Source of the DNA: Pseudanabaena sp. lw0831
GTDB taxonomy: Bacteria > Cyanobacteriota > Cyanobacteriia > Pseudanabaenales > Pseudanabaenaceae
Assembly: GCF_016584665.1 (NCBI RefSeq)
Contig: NZ_BBJB01000054.1
Location: 32,204-96,203 of the forward strand
DNA: 64,000 nt
Direction of reading: 5' to 3'
Below the pieces are notes generated by a model. That model did no database searches and was not told where the DNA came from. It worked only from the letters and a program-made list of their open reading frames with translations. The translations under genes were made by a program, and so were the position numbers. This document shows, piece after piece, positions 32,717-41,772 of the stretch (the stretch's first letter is position 1; each line of letters opens with the position of its first letter).

Positions 32717-33868
32717 ATGCATAAAAATAATTCGTCAGTGATGAAGCGTTGGATTGCTGGGTTTTCTGCTACTTTTATGATGGCATTGAGTGGTTTAATG
32801 CCTGAACACGGCTATTCACAGGCAGACGCTGCTAAGCGAATTTATTGTGGAAGAGATGGAGATACCCCAACTACAATCATAGATAATGGTTCTAGAATCG
32901 TAGGTTTAGTTCGTTGGACTCGTGATTTCTCTCCCGCATCCGAGTGGACCCCTCAGAGACGATGTGAACAAGTATCCAAGAAGTTTGCAGAAAACCAAGA
33001 ATCGGGCAAGTTAGTTGAGATTGTTCCTGCTATAGCAAATGGTCTTCCAGTACTATGTGCATTTCCAGGTAGAGTTGATAGTGCTAACTATATATGTCCC
33101 GATGCACAAATTCTTATAGTATTGAGATCTGAAGATGACGCTAGTAATTTTATTGATAGATTATGGGAACGCAACACTGAAAAATCAAGCCATTCGATTC
33201 AACATTCATCTGGTTTGAGCCGTGTTAATGGCACAAGTAATCTTAATTTTAGGCTCTTAATTAGATATGCAATATCTATTTCGCGATCTTCTTCAGGTAT
33301 GGGTTGGTCAGATCTTCCAAGTATTCAGAAGACTCCTTCTAATTGGGGAACCAATACGAAACCGCCTGCTAGAAGTACGTCTAGCGAAGAAAAAGTTCGA
33401 TTGACTGAACAAGACAAACAAGTAACTTTTGCTTGTGTTGCAACAGATAAAACAATAACAACTGTTGTGCGAACTTCAAATCGAGATATTCCCATCATTA
33501 CTTGGACATCTAAAATTTTTAGCTCCGATTGGACACCTGAAAAACGTTGTCAACAAGTTACAAGGAAATTTGAAAATTTAAGACAAAAAAATGCTTTAAA
33601 GTACATTACCACTAGCGTTGTTAATGGATCTCCCGTAATATGTGCAGTTAAGACTGTGAATGAATCCTGCACTGATGAAGAAATACTTATTACTTTGAAA
33701 GACCGTTCTGAGGCTCAAAAGGTATTAGACCAAATGTTTCTTTCTAATTCAGATATCCCAGTAGACGATAACGGAGTTGGTAAGCGCGATGGTCGAGATT
33801 CGGTCTGTATGTCTAGAAGTGCTAGCGGTAACTGTTCTGGGTTACTAATTTCTGCCATTGAACTATAA
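32717..33868 (+). CDS. Exported protein with two COP23-type domains
   Basis: COP23 was described as a cyanobacterial circadian-oscillating protein; its role is unknown. Two copies of the domain are visible: RIYCGRDGDTPTTIIDNG... SEWTPQRRCEQVSKKF (about 40-150) and VTFACVATDKTITTVVR... DWTPEKRCQQVTRKF (about 235-345), each with four conserved Cys. A Ser-rich linker separates them. The signal peptide is WIAGFSATFMMALSGLMPEH. Among several starts (GTG 32705, ATG 32717, ATG 32741) none has a convincing ribosome site; 32717 is a guess. Confidence 0.85.
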   Translation: MHKNNSSVMKRWIAGFSATFMMALSGLMPEHGYSQADAAKRIYCGRDGDTPTTIIDNGSRIVGLVRWTRDFSPASEWTPQRRCEQVSKKFAENQESGKLVEIVPAIANGLPVLCAFPGRVDSANYICPDAQILIVLRSEDDASNFIDRLWERNTEKSSHSIQHSSGLSRVNGTSNLNFRLLIRYAISISRSSSGMGWSDLPSIQKTPSNWGTNTKPPARSTSSEEKVRLTEQDKQVTFACVATDKTITTVVRTSNRDIPIITWTSKIFSSDWTPEKRCQQVTRKFENLRQKNALKYITTSVVNGSPVICAVKTVNESCTDEEILITLKDRSEAQKVLDQMFLSNSDIPVDDNGVGKRDGRDSVCMSRSASGNCSGLLISAIEL

Positions 33869-33911
33869 CCAGCGATTATCTATCCTCCACAAGTTCGAGA
33901 TAAAGCGCGAT

Positions 33912-34049
33912 TCAGCGATCCACCCTTTGAACATTTTCTACAGTCAATTTTAATCCAAAACCATCCAACCACGCCGCCAACTCATACACCGCTTGACTTT
34001 TATCACTAGCACCAAAATCTTTCACCCAAGGCGCGATCGCCCTCACCAC
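33912..34049 (-). pseudogene. Short coding-like remnant, 45 codons
   Basis: Minus-strand frame from a GTG at 34049: VVRAIAPWVKDFGASDKSQ, then AVYELAAWLDGFGLKLTV, stop TGA. The composition and helix pattern look like real protein, but there is no ribosome site. The frame runs without a stop back into the end of the methyltransferase gene in another frame. It may be the tail of a lost gene or a small gene downstream of the methyltransferase. Confidence 0.4.
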
Positions 34050-34077
34050 CCAATGCGATCGCCTATCCCTCAAACTC

Positions 34078-34758
34078 CTACGATAACTTTATCGCGATCG
34101 CACGTAGATCGGCGAGATCTTCTGCATCCTTCGGAGGCACAATCTCCACATCTATCACTCTGAAACCCACTTGCATTATTTCTTGCAAAATATCATTCGA
34201 GTCTCCAATATAACGAGTCGCGATCCCATCATGAATGATTTGTCGCGATCGCGGATCGAAATTGTCAAGCCAATATGTACTTTTGGGAACTTCATTACAC
34301 ATTGTATTAATTGCCAAAATCCCATTAGGTTTGAGAATTCGCGCAATATTCTCCAAAAAACGGCGGCGATCGCTACCAATAATGCAATGAAAACAACGAC
34401 CATCTAGCGCGATATCAAAAGATGAATCGGCAATCTCAGCCAAATCCAGTACATCCGCTTCTAGAAATGTAGCCTTAACTTCTGCCTTCGCTGCATTTTC
34501 GATTGCCCAAGCGATCGCATTTGGCGCAATATCCACACCTACCACTTCATAGCCCGCTTGCACAAAGCGAATACTGAGATTGCCAGCACCACAACCTAGT
34601 TCCAAAAGCTTACCCTGCTTGGGAAAAGCTGTTGTTTGGATCATCGGTTGCCAACTGCGAAGCCAATCTTCAGCATATCCACTACTCCAACCCTCATAAT
34701 TGGGGTCGTTACGTCTTTTCTGATAAGCGCGATCGTGACCGATATAGTCGGTTTGCAT
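34078..34758 (-). CDS. Class I SAM-dependent methyltransferase
   Basis: SAM-binding motif I is LLELGCGAGNLSIRF, motif II VVGVDIAPNAIAW, then LEADVLDL and ALDGRCFHCIIG. The N-terminus YIGHDRAYQKRRNDPNYEGW is characteristic of thiopurine-type small-molecule methyltransferases. I start it at the ATG at 34758 because GGCGGAGATTTTA lies directly upstream; an earlier in-frame start at 34803 has no such site. Substrate unknown. Ends in TAG. It lies 56 nt downstream of the phosphatase gene. Confidence 0.88.
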   Translation of the reverse strand: MQTDYIGHDRAYQKRRNDPNYEGWSSGYAEDWLRSWQPMIQTTAFPKQGKLLELGCGAGNLSIRFVQAGYEVVGVDIAPNAIAWAIENAAKAEVKATFLEADVLDLAEIADSSFDIALDGRCFHCIIGSDRRRFLENIARILKPNGILAINTMCNEVPKSTYWLDNFDPRSRQIIHDGIATRYIGDSNDILQEIMQVGFRVIDVEIVPPKDAEDLADLRAIAIKLS

Positions 34759-34814
34759 TAAAATCTCCGCCTGATTAACGTATGTTTTTAAGATTGGGAA
34801 CACTCACCAAATTT

Positions 34815-35453
34815 TTAAGTACCTGATAGCGATCGCAGTTCGGCATCCATAAAACTGCGATCTCCTAAAACTGTCAGCTTAGGCCCAAGCGAACCAAACT
34901 GCACAATACTCAACGAGGCAGCAGGAACATCAATGCGATCGCGATATCTGCCCATATCGATTCCCAATAGACTACAGAGAATTACTCGAATTGTAGCCTT
35001 ATGTGAAACTACTAACACATTGCCCGATGTATATTTTTCTTGAATTTCGGCTACCACTAATGAAGCTCGACTAGCAAGCTGTACGGCTGTCTCCCCTCCT
35101 GTAGGTGGATTCCATGCTGGTTCCGTTAGCCAACGCAGATAGTCTTCGCTGTAGTTCTCTCTGACAAACTCATTGGTTTGTCCTTCCCATTTGCCATATC
35201 GCAATTCTTTGATTCCATCGTGCAATTGCATTTTTATGCCCACAGCTTCACATAGAGGTGTAGCTGTGGCGATCGTCCGTTTCATTGGACTGACAATGAT
35301 CGCATCCCATGCGATCGCTTTATGAGCATCGGCAAAAGCTGCTGCCATTTTTTCGCCATTCTCAGTTAATTCAGGATCAAGCTCACCACAATAGCCGCCA
35401 GTGCGACTATAGACGGTTTCTCCATGGCGGAGCAGATACAGTTTTAAACTCAT
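34815..35453 (-). CDS. Histidine phosphatase family protein (phosphoglycerate-mutase-like)
   Basis: Begins LYLLRHGETVYSRTGGYCGE, with the catalytic RHGE. Further family motifs are SPMKRTIATA, ELRYGKWEG, GGETAVQLASR and VVSHKATIRVIL, the last with the second catalytic His. Such enzymes use a phosphohistidine; substrates include sugar phosphates, and this cannot be fixed from sequence. Length 212. ATG at 35453. Likely co-transcribed with the methyltransferase behind it. Confidence 0.9.
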   Translation of the reverse strand: MSLKLYLLRHGETVYSRTGGYCGELDPELTENGEKMAAAFADAHKAIAWDAIIVSPMKRTIATATPLCEAVGIKMQLHDGIKELRYGKWEGQTNEFVRENYSEDYLRWLTEPAWNPPTGGETAVQLASRASLVVAEIQEKYTSGNVLVVSHKATIRVILCSLLGIDMGRYRDRIDVPAASLSIVQFGSLGPKLTVLGDRSFMDAELRSLSGT

Positions 35454-35496
35454 GATTTACTTTAAATATAACGTTTTACAATCCAACTCAACCCAC

Positions 35497-35539
35497 ATAA
35501 TTTAAAAAAGCCGTGCGAAGCACGGCTTTTTTAAATTAT
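35497..35539 (-). terminator. 20-bp hairpin after xfp, triloop GAA
   Basis: Arms 35497-35516 and 35520-35539, core AAAGCCGTGC-GAA-GCACGGCTTT with A6/T6. It abuts the xfp stop at 35540. Confidence 0.85.
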
Positions 35540-37993
35540 TTAGTGGGGATAACGCCAGTTCACGATTTCAGGTTTATCGATGCCATGCGCGTAGGCATAT
35601 TGACGACATTCGATTTGCTGATTGAGCAGATCTTCCTTCGCATGAGCGCCAATATTTTTAAGCTTCGGCACACGGTCGATTACATCGATCGCAAGACTAA
35701 AGCGATCGACTTGGTTATTAATCGCAAGTTCCAAGGGTGTATTGATATTGCCCTTCTCCTTGTAACCGCGCACATGCAGGTTTTTGTGATTGGTGCGGCG
35801 ATAGGCAAGGCGATGAATCAACCAAGGATAGCCGTGGAAGTTGAAAATGATCGGCTTATCAGTGGTGAAGAGCGAATCAAAATCGCGATCGCTTAAACCG
35901 TGAGGATGTTCGGTATCAGGCTGTAGCTTAAAGAGATCCACAACATTGATAAAGCGAATCTTCAACTCTGGGAAATGATCCCAAAGTAAGATAGTAGAGG
36001 CTAAAGCCTCTTGAGTGAGAATATCACCACAGCCTACCATCACCACATCTGGTTCCACACCTTGATCGTTACTTGCCCAATCCCAAATGCCTACCCCTTT
36101 GGTGCAATGTTTAACCGCCTCTTCCATGCTCAAGTATTGCAAATGCGATTGCTTGTCACAGACGATCACATTCACATAGTCAGTACTACGCAAACAGTGA
36201 TCGGACACCGATAGCAGCGTATTCACATCGGGTGGTAAATAGATACGTGTCACCGCAGCACTTTTGTTTACCACTACATCCAAGAACCCTGGATCTTGAT
36301 GGGTAAAGCCGTTGTGGTCTTGTCTCCATACAGTTGAAGTGATCAACAAATTAAGGGAAGCAATTGGCGATCGCCATGCGATATCTTTACTGATTTCCAG
36401 CCATTTACAATGTTGGTTGATCATCGAGTCGATCACATGTACAAAGGACTCATAGGTGGAAAAGAATCCATGCCTTCCTGTCAGCAAATAGCCCTCTAGC
36501 CAACCTTCTAAGGTATGTTCGCTGAGGATTTCCATCACTCGACCATCTACAGCTAGTTCTCCGCCATCAGCATCTTCAGGCAGATATTCGGCAATCCAGA
36601 ACTTCTTACTGACTTCGTAAATCGCTTGCAGTTTATTAGATGTATTTTCATCAGGTCCAAATACACGGAAGTTATCCATGTTTTGGCGCATCACATCACG
36701 CAAGAACACACCTAGCGGCTTAGTGTTTTCCGCCTCACTCTCACCTGCTTTATTGATTTTCACCCCATAGTCGCGAAAATCGGGCATTCTCAAAGCGCGA
36801 CGCAATAAGCCACCATTTGCAACTGGATTAGCGCTCATACGGCGCTCACCTTTTGGTGCAAGATCTTTCAATTCAGGGATCAGCTTGCCAGATGCATCAA
36901 ACAATTCATCAGGTTTATAGCTCTGCATCCAATCCACTAGCATTTGCAAATGTTCAGGATTATTCTGCATTCCCGATAGTGGCACTTGGTGAGCTCGCCA
37001 AAAACCTTCCACCTTATGTCCATCTACTTCCTTGGGACCAGTCCAGCCCTTAGGAGTCCGCAACACAATCATTGGGAACTTCGCCCTTGTGGGAATGCCT
37101 GTACTGCGAGATTCCTGTTGGATCGATTTAATCTCATTAATGCAATGCTCAAGTGTAGCTGCGATCGCTTGATGCATTGACTCAGGATCGGAACCTTCAA
37201 CAAAGTAGGGTTGGTAACCATAGCCAATAAATAGACTTTCTAGCTCTTCGTGGCTAATCCGTGATAGTACCGTAGGATTATTAATCTTGTAGCCATTCAG
37301 ATGCAGAATCGGTAATACTGCACCATCACGGATGGGATTGATAAACTTGTTGGAATGCCAAGCAGTTGCGAGGGGCCCAGTTTCTGATTCACCATCACCG
37401 ACCATCACTACAGAGATTAAATCGGGATTGTCAAATACAGTGCCATAGGCATGGGAAACGCTGTAGCCGAGTTCACCGCCCTCATGGATCGATCCTGGAG
37501 TTTCGGGAGTACAGTGACTACCAATCCCACCAGGAAAAGAAAACTGTTTAAAGAAGAGTTTCATTCCTTCTTCATTTTCACTGATATCATGATAAACCTC
37601 AGAATAGGTTCCTTCAAGATATACAGGGCCTAAAATTCCTGGTGCGCCATGTCCAGGGCCAGCCAAAAAGATGGCGTTCAGGTCATATTTCTTAATTAAG
37701 CGATTCAAATGCGTATAGACAAAACTCATACCAGGACTCGATCCCCAATGTCCGAGCAATCGGTTTTTGATATGTTCTGGCTTTAGAGGTTTGCGCAAAA
37801 GTGGATTTTCGCGTAGATAGATCATTCCGATCGCAAGATAATTACAAGCCCGCCAGTAGGCATCGGTTTTCCGCAATTCTTCGGTGCTGAGAGGGCTTCC
37901 TGCAACTGTGGAGCGTGCAATGCCATAGCAACTAATTGCTGTGGCTGTGTTAGAGGAGTCCGTGTCAGCCATTTTAAGAGGAGTTGATACCAT
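35540..37993 (-). CDS. xfp: Phosphoketolase (Xfp)
   Basis: Thiamine-diphosphate enzyme that splits xylulose-5-phosphate (or fructose-6-phosphate) with phosphate into acetyl phosphate and an aldose phosphate. [19 protein letters not shown] and [20 protein letters not shown] are signatures; [21 protein letters not shown] is the ThDP/metal motif. Length 817 is usual. Start ATG at 37993; an ATG seven codons in is a possible alternative. AckA at 28251 would use the acetyl phosphate. The xfp-sat gap, 312 nt, is AT-rich with no motif I can name. Confidence 0.96.
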   Translation of the reverse strand: MVSTPLKMADTDSSNTATAISCYGIARSTVAGSPLSTEELRKTDAYWRACNYLAIGMIYLRENPLLRKPLKPEHIKNRLLGHWGSSPGMSFVYTHLNRLIKKYDLNAIFLAGPGHGAPGILGPVYLEGTYSEVYHDISENEEGMKLFFKQFSFPGGIGSHCTPETPGSIHEGGELGYSVSHAYGTVFDNPDLISVVMVGDGESETGPLATAWHSNKFINPIRDGAVLPILHLNGYKINNPTVLSRISHEELESLFIGYGYQPYFVEGSDPESMHQAIAATLEHCINEIKSIQQESRSTGIPTRAKFPMIVLRTPKGWTGPKEVDGHKVEGFWRAHQVPLSGMQNNPEHLQMLVDWMQSYKPDELFDASGKLIPELKDLAPKGERRMSANPVANGGLLRRALRMPDFRDYGVKINKAGESEAENTKPLGVFLRDVMRQNMDNFRVFGPDENTSNKLQAIYEVSKKFWIAEYLPEDADGGELAVDGRVMEILSEHTLEGWLEGYLLTGRHGFFSTYESFVHVIDSMINQHCKWLEISKDIAWRSPIASLNLLITSTVWRQDHNGFTHQDPGFLDVVVNKSAAVTRIYLPPDVNTLLSVSDHCLRSTDYVNVIVCDKQSHLQYLSMEEAVKHCTKGVGIWDWASNDQGVEPDVVMVGCGDILTQEALASTILLWDHFPELKIRFINVVDLFKLQPDTEHPHGLSDRDFDSLFTTDKPIIFNFHGYPWLIHRLAYRRTNHKNLHVRGYKEKGNINTPLELAINNQVDRFSLAIDVIDRVPKLKNIGAHAKEDLLNQQIECRQYAYAHGIDKPEIVNWRYPH

Positions 37994-38305
37994 AAAATTA
38001 CGATTAATTCCTGTCGCTAATATGTTTTTCGACTTCTGACTTCACAACTCTACAAGAGATTACAAAACTTCTTGGTGTTATGCACATCTCTTTTAAGATT
38101 CTCTCTACGGGGATCGCTTATACTTCACTACAAGGTTCATCGGATGGAAGACAGCGCAAAGCTTTGTCTTCTATTTTGATATTTTAGAAATCTGAACTGC
38201 ATATGGGATAAGCAATTCTTTATCGCCTAAATTAATACTTAAGTTTAGATTTTGCAGACAAAAAAAGTTAACATTAATTTAACAATTTCATAGTATTTCT
38301 AACTC

Positions 38306-39508
38306 ATGGCTCGACAACTTAAAAATATCGCACCGCATGGTGGTCAACTGATCAACCGCATGGCAACAGAAGCGCAAAAAGAAGTGTTTTATAGCAAAGC
38401 TGACCACTTGCCAATCGTGAAACTGACGGAGCGATCGCTGTCGGATCTAGAGCTAATTGCGATCGGTGGATTTAGCCCATTGACTGGCTTTTTGGGTAAA
38501 GCTGACTATGAGTCTGTAGTTTTGAATATGCGTCTCGCCAATGGCTTGCCTTGGTCGATTCCGATTACTTTGCCCGTCACTGCTGAAGTTGCAGATACTC
38601 TGAGCGTTGGCAGCCTTGTGCGTCTAAATGATCCTGACGGTATATTTATTGGTGTATTAGAATTAAGCGAAAAATATAAATACGACAAACTCAAGGAAGC
38701 GATCCACGTCTATCGCACCAACGAAGATCGTCATCCTGGGGTCAAGGTAGTCTATGCCCAAGGTGAAGTTTACCTCGCTGGTGATGTGTGGTTATTAGAG
38801 CGTCGCCCTCACCCGCTTTTCCCTACTTACCAGATCGATCCTGTTGATTCTCGCGAACTATTCATCGAAAAAGGTTGGCGCACAATTGTCGGTTTCCAAA
38901 CCCGTAACCCGATCCACCGCGCCCATGAATATATTCAGAAATGTGCGCTGGAAATCGTCGATGGTTTATTCCTGCATCCTCTAGTCGGCGCAACTAAGAG
39001 CGACGACGTGCCCGCCGATGTACGGATGCGTTGCTATGAAATCATGCTGGAGCATTATTTCCCCTTAGATCGGGTGACCTTGGCTATTAATCCTGCGGCG
39101 ATGCGCTACGCTGGCCCCCGTGAAGCGATTTTCCATGCTTTGATTCGTAAAAATTATGGTTGTACTCACTTCATCGTCGGACGCGATCACGCAGGTGTCG
39201 GTGACTATTACGGAACCTATGATGCACAACATATTTTCTATGAATTTGAAGATGGCGAACTAGGCATTATTCCTTTGATGTTTGAACATGCTTTCTATTG
39301 CAAACGGGTTCAGGGCATGGCAACCACTAAGACCAGCGCCAGTCTTCCCGAAGAGCGAGTACATCTCTCTGGTACAAAAGTCCGCGAAATGCTCCGTCGT
39401 GGCGAATGTCCTCCTCCTGAATTCTCCCGTCCTGAAGTAGCTGCCGAGCTAGCAAAAGTGATGCATAAAATGGCGATCGAAGAAGCCGCAACAGGCTTTG
39501 AAATCTAA
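38306..39508 (+). CDS. sat: Sulfate adenylyltransferase (ATP sulfurylase)
   Basis: First step of sulfate assimilation: sulfate plus ATP gives APS and pyrophosphate. The active-site motifs [11 protein letters not shown] and GRDHAGVG are intact, as is [19 protein letters not shown]. Length 400 matches the bacterial/algal monomer without an APS-kinase domain. ATG at 38306. The end lies within a 23-bp hairpin. Confidence 0.96.
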   Translation: MARQLKNIAPHGGQLINRMATEAQKEVFYSKADHLPIVKLTERSLSDLELIAIGGFSPLTGFLGKADYESVVLNMRLANGLPWSIPITLPVTAEVADTLSVGSLVRLNDPDGIFIGVLELSEKYKYDKLKEAIHVYRTNEDRHPGVKVVYAQGEVYLAGDVWLLERRPHPLFPTYQIDPVDSRELFIEKGWRTIVGFQTRNPIHRAHEYIQKCALEIVDGLFLHPLVGATKSDDVPADVRMRCYEIMLEHYFPLDRVTLAINPAAMRYAGPREAIFHALIRKNYGCTHFIVGRDHAGVGDYYGTYDAQHIFYEFEDGELGIIPLMFEHAFYCKRVQGMATTKTSASLPEERVHLSGTKVREMLRRGECPPPEFSRPEVAAELAKVMHKMAIEEAATGFEI

Positions 39509-39546
39509 AAAAAGAGGCGCTTTGCGCCTCTTTTTTTAGATTTCAA
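39498..39546 (+). terminator. 23-bp hairpin spanning the sat stop
   Basis: Arms 39498-39520 and 39524-39546, loop TTT, core AAAGAGGCGC-TTT-GCGCCTCTTT with A7/T7. The left arm includes the last codons and TAA of sat. Confidence 0.85.
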
Positions 39547-39580
39547 GCATAATCTGACTTAATGGAGATATTAGGAGAAA

Positions 39581-39838
39581 ATGGACGATTTCATAAAGAG
39601 ATTGGAGAAAGTATCGAACTATATGAACTATATTGAAGCTAATGAGGATAATGTAGATGCATTGGTAGAAGAAATCACCGAACATAAGTCTCAGCTTAGG
39701 GCATTGAGCGGTGATGATAGGCTAGAGAGATAGAGCCATTTAGCTTTTGCTGAGAATGAGCTGACACGATTGAGACAACATCTTGAAGATGTAAAAAAGC
39801 TAGTTCGTAAAGAAATGGAATTACATTTAGGTAAATAA
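39581..39838 (+). pseudogene. Small coiled-coil gene interrupted by in-frame amber codon
   Basis: An AGGAG four nt before the ATG at 39581 starts MDDFIKRLEKVSNYMNYIEA, which runs to a TAG at codon 51 (39731-39733). The same frame continues for 34 codons (SHLAFAENELTRLRQHLEDV...) to TAA at 39836, in regular heptads with acidic and basic residues. TGG to TAG would explain it. TAG is an ordinary stop elsewhere here (csaB, the methyltransferase). Family unknown. Confidence 0.7.
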
Positions 39839-39900
39839 TAGATTAATTCAATTTTTTTCTTTGCATTTAGACTTTTATTCTGCTCATCTAAATCTTAGTT

Positions 39901-40203
39901 ATGGAATTTCAATCATTGCGTTATTTATTACTGGCAATATTTACAATTTTGCCAGGTGTATTGGGAGTCTTGATCTTTGGATATCATGCTTTAGCAGATT
40001 GGCATGACTTACAACAAGCTTATATCCCCTTTGCAAATGCAGTTCAGAGTAAATCCAGTCTAGAAACTTTATTTGCCACCGAAGCAATGCAAAACATCCA
40101 GCGAATCAATCTTTTTGCAGATGGAGTTTGGACACTTCTGAGCCTGATAATTGTCTCAATAGGGATTCACGGTATTTGTTTAGTTCCTCGCATCAGAAAA
40201 TAA
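39901..40203 (+). CDS. Small two-helix membrane protein
   Basis: Two membrane segments, about 5-27 (LRYLLLAIFTILPGVLGVLI) and about 75-95 (VWTLLSLIIVSIGIHGICLV), with a soluble 45-residue loop between. One hundred residues, family not recognised. ATG at 39901. Between the amber-interrupted gene and the WecA-type gene. Confidence 0.65.
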   Translation: MEFQSLRYLLLAIFTILPGVLGVLIFGYHALADWHDLQQAYIPFANAVQSKSSLETLFATEAMQNIQRINLFADGVWTLLSLIIVSIGIHGICLVPRIRK

Positions 40204-40226
40204 ACGAAAAAGCTAAAACAGGCTGT

Positions 40227-40271
40227 TAAAACAAAAAAAGGAGGTGCTTTGCACCTCCTTTTTTTGTTTTA
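40227..40271. terminator. 21-bp bidirectional terminator hairpin
   Basis: Arms 40227-40247 and 40251-40271 around TTT, core GGAGGTGC-TTT-GCACCTCC with A7/T7. It contains the stop of the minus-strand WecA-type gene (40269-40271). Confidence 0.85.
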
Positions 40272-41369
40272 TCGATCGCTTATTGACTGTTCTTTTTGCG
40301 ATCGCAGTTCTTGTGCCCTAATCCTTTGCCAGACTTTAAAGCAAGCATAAGCCATCAATAAAGTACTAATCGCCGCATAGGTTCCGCCCGCAGGCATCCC
40401 TGAAACCGCCATCGCGATACTACCAACCCAGAGGGTGAGGGCATAGATAAATAAAACCGTGAGCCTTTTTGATACACCAGCTTGAACTAAGCGATGGTGC
40501 AAATGCTGCTTGCCCGCAGACATTGGTGACTCACCTCGCCTAATTCGCTGCAAAATTACCGCAGTCGCATCCACAATTGGCACAGCAAGAATCATGTAGG
40601 GCATAATAAGCGCCACCGTCGCCACTGCCTTGACCAGTCCAATGACGCTAACACCTGCAAGGGTAAACCCCAAGAAATAAGCACCACCATCGCCCATAAA
40701 GATTTCCGCAGAGCCTTTAGGCTTGAAGTTGTAGCGCAAGAAGCCGAGACATCCGCCAGCTAGTGCAGCAGCAATAAGAGCCGCCGCAGGTTGCTTCATA
40801 AATAAACTAGTAATTAAAATTACGGCTGCGGCGATCGTGGTTACTCCTGCGGCGAGTCCATCAAGTCCGTCCAACCAATTGATCGCATTTGCCATGCCCG
40901 ACAGCCAAACCATCGTAATTGGCAAGCTGAACCAACCAAATTTGATGATGCCAATAAATGGCACTGAGATAAAATCTATTCTCACGCCCACGCGCCATGC
41001 GGCGGCGGATACTGCTAGCTGAGCAAGTAAGCGGGGTAATGGCGGTAAGTTAAACAGGTCATCAGCAAATCCAATCAGGAAAAAGGCTGCGCCACCGATG
41101 GTTACGCCCCAAACTTCGTATTCTCTAGTTTGCGGTAATATCCCAAAGTATCCTCCTACCCAAACTAGCAATAAAGCGCTAACACTACCCAAAAAAATGG
41201 CAACCCCGCCAACACGCACAACTGGCGTTGTATGCATTTTACGGTGGTTAGGTTTGTCTACTAATCCTGCTTTAAGACCAAAATGTCGAATAATCGGCGT
41301 ACTCAGCCACACCACGATCGCAGATACTGCAAAGGCGACCAAGTAAGGAATGGCAGTTGGATGCAGCAT
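40269..41369 (-). CDS. WecA/MraY-family phospho-sugar transferase
   Basis: Integral-membrane glycosyltransferase 4 family; transfers a sugar-1-phosphate to a polyprenyl phosphate. The acid motif GFADDLFNLPPL, NWLDGLDGLAAG (the catalytic Asp-containing region), MGDGGAYFLGFTLAGVSV and KQHLHHRLVQAG are present; the HHRL loop points to WecA/TagO type rather than MraY. Ten or so membrane segments. Substrate not fixed, probably GlcNAc-1-P onto undecaprenyl phosphate. ATG at 41369. Confidence 0.88.
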   Translation of the reverse strand: MLHPTAIPYLVAFAVSAIVVWLSTPIIRHFGLKAGLVDKPNHRKMHTTPVVRVGGVAIFLGSVSALLLVWVGGYFGILPQTREYEVWGVTIGGAAFFLIGFADDLFNLPPLPRLLAQLAVSAAAWRVGVRIDFISVPFIGIIKFGWFSLPITMVWLSGMANAINWLDGLDGLAAGVTTIAAAVILITSLFMKQPAAALIAAALAGGCLGFLRYNFKPKGSAEIFMGDGGAYFLGFTLAGVSVIGLVKAVATVALIMPYMILAVPIVDATAVILQRIRRGESPMSAGKQHLHHRLVQAGVSKRLTVLFIYALTLWVGSIAMAVSGMPAGGTYAAISTLLMAYACFKVWQRIRAQELRSQKEQSISDR

Positions 41370-41406
41370 TACAAGAATAAAATTAATTATTGGAATTGAG
41401 CAAATT

Positions 41407-41422
41407 TATGCTTGCAAGCATA
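41407..41422. promoter_or_regulatory. Perfect 16-bp palindrome upstream of the WecA-type gene
   Basis: TATGCTTG/CAAGCATA, a perfect palindrome 38 nt upstream of the minus-strand start. Placement suits an operator, but no factor is assigned. Confidence 0.4.
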
Positions 41423-41452
41423 GCACTGGATTGGCTAAACGCGACCATGTGG

Positions 41453-41495
41453 AGACAATTTAAAACGAGCGCTTAGCGCTCGTTTTAAATTGTCT
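41453..41495. terminator. 20-bp hairpin, triloop TTA
   Basis: Arms 41453-41472 and 41476-41495, core ACGAGCGC-TTA-GCGCTCGT. It stands between the divergent WecA-type and rpmJ genes, so it terminates neither. Confidence 0.6.
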
Positions 41496-41576
41496 TTAAA
41501 ATCTGGTCAATAATCATGTTAAGATTAAAAGCCGTGTCAAAAATTTTGATCATCAGTAAACGTTAGGCATTAGTTC

Positions 41577-41702
41577 ATGAAAGTTGTTAGCTCCCTCAGA
41601 TCGGCAAAAACTCGCCATAAGGACTGCAAAGTTGTGCGTCGTCGCGGCAGAATTTATGTCATTTGTAAGTCAAACCCAAAGTTCAAAGCTCGTCAAGGAT
41701 AA
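41577..41702 (+). CDS. rpmJ: Ribosomal protein L36, zinc-independent form
   Basis: Forty-one residues, [20 protein letters not shown], then [16 protein letters not shown]. It resembles YkgO-type (C-minus) L36, which lacks the usual zinc-finger Cys pair; only two Cys remain. Such forms commonly replace the zinc-binding protein under zinc limitation. It stands alone, away from the ribosomal operon. The upstream AT-rich stretch contains AATAATCATGTTA, not a convincing Zur box. ATG 41577, TAA 41700-41702. Confidence 0.9.
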   Translation: MKVVSSLRSAKTRHKDCKVVRRRGRIYVICKSNPKFKARQG

Positions 41703-41726
41703 TCAACGATTTTGCGTTATTTATCG

Positions 41727-41767
41727 AAAAGGAAAAAGCCCGCCATAATGACGGGCTTTTTCCTTTT
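41727..41767. terminator. 16-bp terminator after rpmJ
   Basis: AAAAGGAAAAAGCCCG and its mirror pair around CCATAATGA, ending in T tracts on both sides. It also lies just past the end of the convergent DUF11-type gene (41773). Confidence 0.85.
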
Positions 41768-41772
41768 TTGTT

